A stretch of DNA of 34,352 nucleotides from an uncultured Bacteroidota bacterium (lineage in GTDB: Bacteria > Bacteroidota > Bacteroidia > Chitinophagales > Saprospiraceae): contig CALMBD010000340.1 of assembly GCA_937861115.1 (NCBI GenBank), forward strand, positions 1 to 34,352, read 5' to 3'. Position numbers and translations under genes: made by a program. Each line of letters opens with the position of its first letter. The first letter of the stretch is position 1. The notes beneath the pieces are model-generated. The model did no database searches, was not told the origin of the DNA, and worked only from the letters and a program-made list of their open reading frames with translations. Shown one piece after another: positions 8,668 to 15,988 of the stretch.

Positions 8668-9591
8668 TTAATTCAGGCGGAAACTGGCAGCGCCCAGCAA
8701 TCCGCTTTCGCAATAAATGGCAACCACGTAGTTGCCCGATTTCAGGCGATCTTCCAGTTTGTACGTGAAAGACAGCCTTTGGGTGTCGCCAATGGCGACC
8801 TGTTTGACCTGCTGGGCCACTACGGCAACGGGACCGGTAGGGGCTTGAATAGATGTCTTGATCGGATTGTCGGAGCTAATGGGATGGCCTTTGTCGTCGG
8901 TAATGGCCAGGTAAAGTTTCTGTGCGCCGCGGTATTGTTCGGGTACATCCGCGAGGTCGAAACTCACCAGCATATTGCGCACTTTTTTGGCCCTTGCCGT
9001 AAGTTTTTCATTGCGGCGTTCCAGTTCCACGCGGAAAGAGGTGGCCTTGAAACGGGCGCTCTGGGTCTTGCGGATCTGCTCTTCCAGTTCCTTGGCAAGG
9101 TTCTGCATCTTGCCGCTCAGACTGGCGTTTTCACCGCGCAGGTGTTCGTTTTCGCCGCTCAGGCGCTGGTTTTCGCTCCTTAACTGGTCGTTTTCACTGC
9201 GCAGCGTGCTGATCACCGTTTCGTATTCGATCCTGATCCGTTGCAATTCGGCCACCTGGCTCCGCAGGGATTCCAGGGTGCGGCGGTTTTGCGACTTGAT
9301 CTTTTTGATGGCGGCATCCTTCTCCGCGATCAGGGCAGCACTGCTGGATTCCCGCCCTTTCAGGTCTTCGTTCTCCGTGCGCAGCAGGTTGTACGAACCG
9401 GTCAGACTGTCGAGGTGGTGTTCGAGCGTTGCCTTCTCCTGCTCGAGCAGCCGGATGTCGGCGGTAATCTTTTCATTCTCGGTTTCCAGGCCGCGGGAGG
9501 TGCTCCAGAACGCATATCCCAACCCTGCGCTCAGCAAAAGCAATACCGTGGCAATAATGCCGTAGACCTTCCAACTTTTGTCGTTTCTCAT
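8668..9591 (-). CDS. Membrane-anchored coiled-coil protein of unknown function
   Basis: The product is 307 residues. An uncleaved N-terminal membrane helix (about residues 9-30) is followed by a long coiled coil (about 35-205) with strong heptads such as LRSENDQLRSENQRLSGENE, then a compact C-terminal domain of about 100 residues predicted to be beta-rich (from AKKVRNMLVSFDLADVPE to the end, ...GAASFRLN). The lone N-terminal anchor suggests the bulk lies in the periplasm. It is not SMC or ParA: no ATPase motifs are present, although similar Bacteroidota proteins are sometimes labelled that way. It is preceded by a 190-bp leader with a promoter-like unit of 11-bp-phased repeats, so it may belong to the regulon of the neighbouring two-component system. 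Role unknown. Confidence 0.85.
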   Translation of the reverse strand: MRNDKSWKVYGIIATVLLLLSAGLGYAFWSTSRGLETENEKITADIRLLEQEKATLEHHLDSLTGSYNLLRTENEDLKGRESSSAALIAEKDAAIKKIKSQNRRTLESLRSQVAELQRIRIEYETVISTLRSENDQLRSENQRLSGENEHLRGENASLSGKMQNLAKELEEQIRKTQSARFKATSFRVELERRNEKLTARAKKVRNMLVSFDLADVPEQYRGAQKLYLAITDDKGHPISSDNPIKTSIQAPTGPVAVVAQQVKQVAIGDTQRLSFTYKLEDRLKSGNYVVAIYCESGLLGAASFRLN

Positions 9592-9707
9592 AGTGTTTAA
9601 AAAAAATAAGGTGATTGAAAATAAAATGAACGGGAACTGTGTGCGCCGGCGCCGGAAGGGGGAGTGGAATACATTCCGGCTGTACGACCCAGGGGAGGAA
9701 GATGGCG

Positions 9708-9766
9708 CAAAGTTGCAGGGGGTACGTCCGCCGCTGCATTAAACACGCATTAAAAGTTCATTAAAA
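9708..9766 (-). promoter_or_regulatory. Promoter-like unit with three 11-bp-phased boxes upstream of the coiled-coil gene
   Basis: On the plus strand TTAAAC, TTAAAA and TTAAAA start at 9739, 9750 and 9761, exactly 11 bp apart. On the minus strand CAACTTTG (9708-9715), one mismatch from TAnnTTTG, follows 24-28 bp downstream. That puts the boxes at roughly -38 to -65, the usual position for an OmpR-type activator. The predicted start near 9701 gives a 110-nt leader containing a GGAAT/ATTCC inverted repeat (9666-9677). Confidence 0.5.
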
Positions 9767-9782
9767 AGGTAAAAACGGCCAT

Positions 9783-11840
9783 TTACCAGTTTCGGCGCAG
9801 CGATATGCCGCTCAGCCACGAGCGCCCGGCGCCCGGCTCGAAATACCTGCCTCCGGCCGCATTAGCCCTGACACTGTTGTACCAGCCGGCGTCAGCCGCA
9901 TTGTCGCTGCCGACAAATACCTCAAGGGTCGATGCGCCGAAACGGTGGCGCCACCCGGCCCGGCCCTTCAGCAGCGCCCAGCCCTTTACGCTTGCGGTAT
10001 TGTTGTCGTCGGCAAAAAAATCGCCGGAAAAACGGACGCCGGAAAACACAAACAACCCGCTGCGGTGGTACCAGCGCAGTTCCGCGTGCCCGAGGTGCCG
10101 GGGCAACAGGGGTAACTGTTTACCCGCAAAATCGCCCGACGGGGTATTGAACCGTTCAAAGTAAAAATCAGACCAGGCGTAGGTCAGCAGAATGGCCAGC
10201 CCTCGCGCAGGAAACCAGTTAAGGCCTGCTTCCGCGCCCTGCCGCACCACCCGTCCGGCGTTGCGGTAATAGGTGCGGCCCGGCTGCCCGGCAATCTCGA
10301 ATGGCGTCAGTTCGTCGCGCGTAACGGCGTGAAACAGCGCCAGTTCCCAGTCGAAACGGCCCCGCTTGTGCCTGCCGCGCAGGCCCGCCTCGACCGAAAA
10401 CGTGCGCTGCGGGACCAGATCAGCCGAAAAACCACCTGTCCCGGCGGGGTTATTCGACAACTCGGAGAGTGTAGGCGTTTCAAAATTGGTTGTCCCGTTC
10501 GCAAAAAAACGCAGTTGCGGATTGAGGCGCAGCAAAAAACCCGCCCAGGGGCTCGCCTGCCGGAACAACTCCCTGCCGGACTGATCGCCGTCGGCCTCAA
10601 AGCGGTCGGCCACACGCAGCAGCACTGCGTCGAGACGCAGTCCGCCGGAAAGCGTCAGCCGATTCAGCGGCGACCAGCGCCCCAATATATAAGCGCCTGT
10701 ACCGGCAAAAGTCTCCGTCTGATCGAGGTTGCGGTCGCCGCGTTGTCCGTCAATATTCTGGTAGCGCCGCCGGTGGTCGGCCTGGCGGTCGTAGTCGACA
10801 CCTGCCGTCAGGCGCAGCGGCGCGGTGCGGGCCGACCATTCGTACTGCGCGCCGCCGCCGGCAAAAAAGCGCTGGAAGGTCACCTGTCCGCCGTTCAGGA
10901 AGGGCAGGCGGTTTTCAAAATCACGCCCCGAAGCGTACGCCCGCAGCCGCAGGATATGCCTGCCGCCCCATTTTTTTTCGTGCAACAGCGCAGCCCGGCC
11001 CTGGCGCAGCGACTCTCCTGCATTGAATTTCAGGTTGGCGGCGTTGGCAGATTGCGGGTTGGCATCGGCCTGGGCGGCGTCGAGCGCGCCGGGGTCGTCG
11101 GCCCGGGGGCTGTCGCTGTAATTGAGCAGCAGCGTCCAGGCAGCCGAGGAGTCGGGCAGCCAGGCTATTTTGGTGTGGGCCATTGTGTTGCGCATGGCGG
11201 CGTGGTCGCGGAAGCCGTCGATAGCCTGGCGGGTCAGGCCTGCGACGAACCCGACCTTTTCCCAGCGCCGGCCTGCTTTGATGTGTACCTGGCTGAGCCC
11301 GAACGAGCCTGCCGCCAAACGCCCCTCTGCAAAACCGCCCGCTTCGACCGGCACGGGTTCCGTACCCAGGCTGACCACTCCGCCCGAGGCATTGCCCCAG
11401 AGGCCGCCGGAGGCGCCGCGCAACACCTCAAGGCGGCTGATCATTGCCGGATCGAGGTTGTCGACCTGGCCTTGCCCGTCGGGCGCCGACTCGGGTATGC
11501 CGTCGAGCAGCAATTTGATGCCCCGGATACCGAAACCCGCGCGGGCGCCGAAACCGCGTATGGAGATGCGCAGGTCCTGCGAAAAATTGGCGTCGCCCAG
11601 GGTAACCACGCCGGGTATCGCAACGAGGCTTTCGGCAAGCGTCAGTTGGGCCTGTGCCGTGCGGAGGCGCTCCTTGCCCAGCGAGGATACCGACAGAACG
11701 CTTTCATGTTCCGGCACCGCCAGCCGCGTCGTGCTGACCACCGCCGTGCGAAGGGTATCGTATAACAGTGTGTCGGGCGTTTGAGCCCATGCCGAAAAAG
11801 TCGCAAGGAACAGGGTGACGGAGAGGACAGGAAACTTCAA
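9783..11840 (-). CDS. TonB-dependent outer-membrane receptor
   Basis: This is an outer-membrane gated barrel of about 685 residues for uptake of a metal chelate, cofactor or similar ligand, driven by TonB/ExbBD. The N-terminal plug (about residues 40-160) shows LAESLVAIPGV, the RISIRGFG motif, LLLDGIPE, and RLEVLRGASGGLWGNASGG. The rest is a barrel of alternating beta strands ending in an aromatic residue (SLRRNW), as is usual for outer-membrane proteins. It lacks the N-terminal carboxypeptidase-regulatory domain of SusC-type transporters, so a siderophore or cofactor receptor is more likely. The open frame extends to a TTG at 11864, but I prefer TTG 11840 (MKFPVLSV..., a standard signal peptide ending SAWA-Q) because a -7-like element at 11867-11874 puts the transcript start near 11860. 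The substrate is unknown, and no partner genes are adjacent. Confidence 0.9.
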   Translation of the reverse strand: MKFPVLSVTLFLATFSAWAQTPDTLLYDTLRTAVVSTTRLAVPEHESVLSVSSLGKERLRTAQAQLTLAESLVAIPGVVTLGDANFSQDLRISIRGFGARAGFGIRGIKLLLDGIPESAPDGQGQVDNLDPAMISRLEVLRGASGGLWGNASGGVVSLGTEPVPVEAGGFAEGRLAAGSFGLSQVHIKAGRRWEKVGFVAGLTRQAIDGFRDHAAMRNTMAHTKIAWLPDSSAAWTLLLNYSDSPRADDPGALDAAQADANPQSANAANLKFNAGESLRQGRAALLHEKKWGGRHILRLRAYASGRDFENRLPFLNGGQVTFQRFFAGGGAQYEWSARTAPLRLTAGVDYDRQADHRRRYQNIDGQRGDRNLDQTETFAGTGAYILGRWSPLNRLTLSGGLRLDAVLLRVADRFEADGDQSGRELFRQASPWAGFLLRLNPQLRFFANGTTNFETPTLSELSNNPAGTGGFSADLVPQRTFSVEAGLRGRHKRGRFDWELALFHAVTRDELTPFEIAGQPGRTYYRNAGRVVRQGAEAGLNWFPARGLAILLTYAWSDFYFERFNTPSGDFAGKQLPLLPRHLGHAELRWYHRSGLFVFSGVRFSGDFFADDNNTASVKGWALLKGRAGWRHRFGASTLEVFVGSDNAADAGWYNSVRANAAGGRYFEPGAGRSWLSGISLRRNW

Positions 11841-11865
11841 CAAGTTATCGCGGGTTTGGACCAAA

Positions 11866-11879
11866 GCAAACGTGTTTGC
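11866..11879 (-). promoter_or_regulatory. Inverted repeat overlapping the TonB-receptor promoter
   Basis: GCAAAC (11866-11871) and GTTTGC (11874-11879) form a perfect 6-2-6 inverted repeat. On the minus strand it contains CACGTTTG, one mismatch from the -7 consensus, with a TTG 18 bp upstream. A dimeric repressor bound here would block the promoter. It does not look like a Fur box. Confidence 0.35.
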
Positions 11880-12032
11880 ACAAAAGCGTCAACAAGATAC
11901 GGCACTTTTTCAGCGCGTTGTTACAGCGTCCCGAACTGGGGGCACTTCCCATGAAAAAGGCTAGCCGGTATTCATTTTTCCGGCTATGCTTATACCTGAA
12001 CCGGCAGAAAACCATGACATGGTATAAATAAT

Positions 12033-12173
12033 ATGGGCAGAATCTTCTACCTCAACCTGAAAGAATACGTCAAATACCTATATCGAAAATATTTGGAAGA
12101 TGTCTCAACAATAGCGCCGGTGTTAAAAGAGTTGGCTGCGGGACGAATGCACGGCAATTTTTTGCATCCATAG
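12033..12173 (+). CDS. Small hypothetical protein (46 residues)
   Basis: The open frame runs from ATG 12033 to TAG 12171-12173 in the 430-bp space between two divergent genes. The product starts MGRIFYLNLKEYVKYLYRK, is rich in Tyr, Lys and Leu, and looks like one amphipathic helix followed by a short basic tail; it has no signal peptide or membrane segment. The ATG follows an AT-rich stretch (GGTATAAATAAT) typical of Bacteroidota leaders, and an in-frame stop lies just upstream. Nothing known was recognised. It could be a real small protein, a remnant of a longer gene, or a chance frame; the composition makes chance less likely. Confidence 0.4.
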   Translation: MGRIFYLNLKEYVKYLYRKYLEDVSTIAPVLKELAAGRMHGNFLHP

Positions 12174-12273
12174 CGGCGCTGTAACAAAGAAATCAATACA
12201 TTATTCAGCCTTCAGGCACCTTTTCAGCCCGGCTGGTATTTTTTAGTTGTCATTTAAATCACCTTATTTTGTT

Positions 12274-14010
12274 ATGAAAAATCTATTATTGGTGCTGTCC
12301 GTTGCAGCGATCTCCTATCTGGCTTGCCTGGCGCCGAAACAAAAATCACCGGATGCCGCAGCCTCGAATGCCCTGAGTATTTGTGCCCCCAAATCGGGTG
12401 CGGAGGGCCTGAACACCGAGCCGGGACGGAGCGGAGCCATCGTGCCCTTGTTCAAAGGACTGACGGACCATTTTACATACCCCGTCAGCACCAAAAACAA
12501 ACTGGCGCAAAAGTATTTCGATCAGGGGCTGATGCTGGCCTATGGATTCAACCACGCCGAAGCAGCCCGGTCGTTCCGTGAAGTGATCCGGCTCGATCCC
12601 CAATGCGCCATGGGCTACTGGGGCATTGCGTATGTGCTCGGGCCCAACTATAATGCCACCATGGACACTACTGCGCTGCCGCAGGCGCTGGATGCCATCC
12701 AGCAGGCCCGACTGCTCCTGCACAAGACAACGGCCAAGGAACAGGCCCTGATTGATGCGCTGTCGAAACGATATCCCAAATCGCGCCACGACAACTTCCA
12801 GGCCGGCTACGAGGCCTATGCCGGCGCCCTGCAAATGTACCAGCACCGGTACCCCGACGATCCTGACTTTGCCGCGATGACCGCTGAAGCACTCATGGAT
12901 ATGCATCCCTGGGATTTATGGGAAAAAGACGGCAGCCCCAAAAGCTGGACACCTCCAATCCTCAGCCTTATCGAGCGCACGCTTTCCAGGCATCCTGAAC
13001 ATGTCCAGTCCATTCACCTGTACATCCATGCTACGGAGGCAAGCGACAAGCCCGAAAGGGCGCTGCCGTACCTGTCCGTGCTGGCCAGAAAGGTGCCCGG
13101 CTCCGGCCACCTGGTCCACATGCCTTCGCATACCCAGATCAATACCGGTCACTACCACGAAGGTGTAGTAGCCAACGAACAAGCCATCCGGATCGACAGC
13201 CTTTATGTGGAGGCATGCCATGCAGATGGCCTGTATCCGTTGGCCTACTACCCCCACAACCGGCATTTCCTGGCCGCTTGCGCAGCACTGGAGGGCCAGG
13301 GCAAAAAGTCGGTCGCCGCCAGCAGGGTCATGAAAGACTACGTAGCCGGCATCCCTTTCCTGAAGGAACCGAACATGGGCTTTTTGCAACATTATTACTC
13401 GATTCCCTGGTTTATCATGGTCAAATTTGCCATGTGGGACGAGATTCTGCGCGAACCGCGCCCGGATGCAGACCTGAAGTATCCAACGGCAATACTCGAA
13501 TACGCCCGGGGTATGGCCCTTAGTCACAAGGGCGATATCGCAGGCGCCAAAACATCGCTGGCAGTGGTTAAAACCCTCGAGACTGACAGCGCTGTCGCGG
13601 TACTGACCATGGCAGATATCAATAAAATACCGGACATCATACGCATTGCACGTTGTATGCTGGAAGCTGAAATTGCGCGTGCGGAGGGTCGACGGTCAGA
13701 ATCAATAAGGCTGCTGACGGAGGCCGTGGCATTTGAAGACCAGCTCAACTTCAACGAGCCGCCGGACTGGTTTTTCTCGATCCGCCACTACCTGGGACAA
13801 GCGTTGATTGAAGCAGGCCGTTATGCCGAAGCCGAAGCCGTGTATCGCCGCGATTTGCTGGAACACAAATCAAACGGCTGGGCCTTGAAAGGGCTTCAGG
13901 TAAGCCTGGAAAAACAGGGCAAAACTGCAGAGGCCGACGCCGCGGAACGCCAGTACCAAAAGGTATGGCAATACGCCGATCGGGCGCTGGAGTCGTCGGT
14001 ATTGCAGTAA
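12274..14010 (+). CDS. TPR-repeat protein, probable lipoprotein or secreted
   Basis: The product is 578 residues from ATG 12274 (a TTG at 12247 is a poorer start, since it would place extra residues before the signal sequence). The N terminus MKNLLLVLSVAAISYLAC is a signal peptide with Cys18, possibly lipidated though the lipobox is not canonical. TPR-like helical repeats are visible at about residues 60-115 (YFDQGLMLAYGFNHAEAARS), 260-320 and 505-570. Conserved histidine-rich patches HMPSHTQINTGHYHEG and YYPHNRHFL mark a widespread TPR family whose function is not established. Its 3' end is 13 bp from the convergent btaB stop. It could act as a scaffold in the envelope; no catalytic motif is seen. 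Confidence 0.85.
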   Translation: MKNLLLVLSVAAISYLACLAPKQKSPDAAASNALSICAPKSGAEGLNTEPGRSGAIVPLFKGLTDHFTYPVSTKNKLAQKYFDQGLMLAYGFNHAEAARSFREVIRLDPQCAMGYWGIAYVLGPNYNATMDTTALPQALDAIQQARLLLHKTTAKEQALIDALSKRYPKSRHDNFQAGYEAYAGALQMYQHRYPDDPDFAAMTAEALMDMHPWDLWEKDGSPKSWTPPILSLIERTLSRHPEHVQSIHLYIHATEASDKPERALPYLSVLARKVPGSGHLVHMPSHTQINTGHYHEGVVANEQAIRIDSLYVEACHADGLYPLAYYPHNRHFLAACAALEGQGKKSVAASRVMKDYVAGIPFLKEPNMGFLQHYYSIPWFIMVKFAMWDEILREPRPDADLKYPTAILEYARGMALSHKGDIAGAKTSLAVVKTLETDSAVAVLTMADINKIPDIIRIARCMLEAEIARAEGRRSESIRLLTEAVAFEDQLNFNEPPDWFFSIRHYLGQALIEAGRYAEAEAVYRRDLLEHKSNGWALKGLQVSLEKQGKTAEADAAERQYQKVWQYADRALESSVLQ

Positions 14011-14023
14011 CAGACTAAAAACG

Positions 14024-14653
14024 TCAAGTTTTCACCCCTACAAACATAAAATACCGCCACAATCCCAACCAGGCCGGACAGATATCCAGCCGGAGGGTGC
14101 GGAAGGTCGACTGCAAAAATGGCAGGAGATGGCCTTCAAGCGCGACGTGGTTTTGCCCCATCCACCACCGAAAGGTCTTGCTCGGGGTGTCGTGAAAATC
14201 GACCACGCCGATATGCCCCCCGGCAGGCAGGTCGTTCCAGGCTGTTTGAATGGCATTTTCCCAGCCTGGGTTGAACATGGTAAGGGCGTAGGAAAACAGG
14301 ATGTGGTCCGGGGCCTTCCGGGTCACATCCTTTTCATAAGCCGCGTTGTGCAACTGCACCCGTGCGGCAAACGGCGCCGTGGTTTCGGCAGCCTTGTGGA
14401 GCATATCGCCGGAGACATCCACCCCGGTCAGTTGAAGCGCAGGGTATCGCCGGGCCAGCAAACGCAGGTTATGACCCGTTCCGCAGCCCACCTCAAGGAG
14501 TGACTGGGGTATATCGGTCCGCACCGGCAGGTTGTACAGCAGGGTTTTTCGGCCGAATAAAAACGACCAGCGCGTAGCGTCGTATATGCCTGCATGGAAG
14601 CGGTAATACGCGCGCATTTTTTCCGGCTGCCTCTCCATCATATTTCGGGTCAT
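14024..14653 (-). CDS. btaB: BtaB-like SAM-dependent N-methyltransferase (betaine lipid synthesis)
   Basis: This is a class I methyltransferase of 209 residues, predicted to trimethylate diacylglyceryl-homoserine to the betaine lipid DGTS using S-adenosylmethionine. The SAM site is seen at 54-60 (EVGCGTG) with the acidic residue of strand 2 at Asp79 (TGVDVS). The N-terminal block IYDATRWSFLFGR resembles BtaB of alphaproteobacteria (IYD.TR...LGR). Its ATG overlaps the btaA stop in a 4-nt ATGA, indicating translational coupling and a shared pathway. The assignment rests on both the motif and the btaA partner; alone it could be called only a generic methyltransferase. Confidence 0.82.
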   Translation of the reverse strand: MTRNMMERQPEKMRAYYRFHAGIYDATRWSFLFGRKTLLYNLPVRTDIPQSLLEVGCGTGHNLRLLARRYPALQLTGVDVSGDMLHKAAETTAPFAARVQLHNAAYEKDVTRKAPDHILFSYALTMFNPGWENAIQTAWNDLPAGGHIGVVDFHDTPSKTFRWWMGQNHVALEGHLLPFLQSTFRTLRLDICPAWLGLWRYFMFVGVKT

Positions 14654-15807
14654 ATCTCTCCCAGCCAGGTGCCGGCGTAGGTACCGACGCGGTCACTGGC
14701 ATACGAGCGTGCGGCTGCCACAGGGTCGAACCGGACGCGTTCGCGCACAAAATCGGGCAGAAAATCGGGTTCAAATGCCGCAGTGCGGAACAATACCCGG
14801 GCGCCGGGGGCAGCGTTGGCGAGGATCAGGCGCCACTCTTCATCGAGCGCGGAGCGCCGCTGCGCTGCCAGCCAGTCCTGGTGGTCGAGCAGTACGAAAT
14901 GGGTATAGCGACCGGGATGTTGCCTCAGAAAATCGCTCAGCGATCCGGAATAGGTGCTGAGCCGTTCGCTGCGCTGGCGAAGGGTTTCGAAATGCTCTTC
15001 GCGGAGGTAGTTGGGACAGCAGGAGGCCGTGTAGTGTCCGAAGAAGTACAACTTCCAGAAATAATTGTCCTGCAGCGGCAGTTCGGTAAACACATGGCGC
15101 AGGCATTGGCGGATGTAACCGGCCAGGCCACCCGGAAAAAGTTTGGCAGCGAGGTACTGCTGGCTCTTGGGCACGCCCAGCATGCTTTGGACCAGGTGTT
15201 GCCGTATCAGCCATTGTACGAACCGGTTGAGGAACAGCGGTTCCAGTTGATCGTACCAGTGGGCCTGCTCGGCCAGGTTTTGCGATTCAAACAGGTGCTG
15301 GGTGAGGCGCGCCGCTTCCGGCCTGCTCAGTATCCACTGGCGGATGATCCAGGCCACCGTGCCGCTGCTCCCATGCCAGTAAAACGATTTGCGCAGGCCT
15401 TTCCCCCTGAAATAGTGCAGGTTACGCTCCCAAAAGAGCGCCGAGTAGTATTCAGGCATCCTGTCCCGCAACCTTTCGTAATACACCGCAGCGGCATCCG
15501 GCGAAACCCCGTCGCCGAAGAATTCGAACAGGGTCGGGTGGTCGGTACCCTGCAGCAGCGCGACCTTCAGGTGCAACAGCGCGTTTTGCCGGGGATTCAG
15601 GTCGACACAATGTATCTGCGCCGGGTTGTCGAGCAGATAGTCGAGTGCGTTGCAGCCGGCGCTGGTGAGCATAACTATATTGCTCTTATCGTTGATATCG
15701 AGTAAGTTGCGGTCGCAGCGCGGATCTTCCCAGCATGCGTTGTAGACAAGACTGTTGCCATTGATCTGGCGAAAAACCCGTTCATTGATATTATGTGATA
15801 TGCCCAT
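14650..15807 (-). CDS. btaA: BtaA-like S-adenosylmethionine:diacylglycerol 3-amino-3-carboxypropyltransferase (DUF3419)
   Basis: The product is 385 residues from ATG 15807. It is predicted to move the 3-amino-3-carboxypropyl group of S-adenosylmethionine to diacylglycerol, the first step of betaine lipid synthesis at the inner membrane. Family marks are YNACWEDPRCDR (about 22-33), the SAM-binding LTSAGCNALDYLL (47-59), the acidic CVDLNPRQN (67-75), FWERNLHYF, and the C-terminal LLDHQDWL. A TTG at 15846 lies inside the -7 promoter element, so it is not the start. It forms a two-gene operon with btaB. A phosphorus-free lipid of this kind often replaces phospholipids under phosphate limitation in other bacteria; regulation here is unknown. 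Confidence 0.87.
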   Translation of the reverse strand: MGISHNINERVFRQINGNSLVYNACWEDPRCDRNLLDINDKSNIVMLTSAGCNALDYLLDNPAQIHCVDLNPRQNALLHLKVALLQGTDHPTLFEFFGDGVSPDAAAVYYERLRDRMPEYYSALFWERNLHYFRGKGLRKSFYWHGSSGTVAWIIRQWILSRPEAARLTQHLFESQNLAEQAHWYDQLEPLFLNRFVQWLIRQHLVQSMLGVPKSQQYLAAKLFPGGLAGYIRQCLRHVFTELPLQDNYFWKLYFFGHYTASCCPNYLREEHFETLRQRSERLSTYSGSLSDFLRQHPGRYTHFVLLDHQDWLAAQRRSALDEEWRLILANAAPGARVLFRTAAFEPDFLPDFVRERVRFDPVAAARSYASDRVGTYAGTWLGEI

Positions 15808-15843
15808 ACGGAATAAAGCAACGAGGCTTGATTGTTCTTTTGG

Positions 15844-15851
15844 CAAAAGTA
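15844..15851 (-). promoter_or_regulatory. Promoter -7 element of the btaAB operon
   Basis: On the minus strand this reads TACTTTTG, a perfect TAnnTTTG match. The predicted start near 15837 gives a 30-nt leader to ATG 15807. No clear -33 TTTG is seen. No 11-bp-phased TTTAAT array of the type found at 6362 or 9739 is present. Confidence 0.55.
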
Positions 15852-15988
15852 GAGGGGTTGGCGCGAAATAAGGCCTAAGTCAGGGTTATAAAATGGTTAA
15901 TTAGTGGCGAAAAACCGGAGAGCCGCCAAATGCAACCGACTTATGACTTTATTTTTACTTTCGCATTTATATTGTTCAACAAAACTAA

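Noticed and set aside
10329-11765. Plus-strand ORF opposite the TonB receptor
   Set aside because: It is a shadow frame; plug and barrel motifs are clear on the minus strand.
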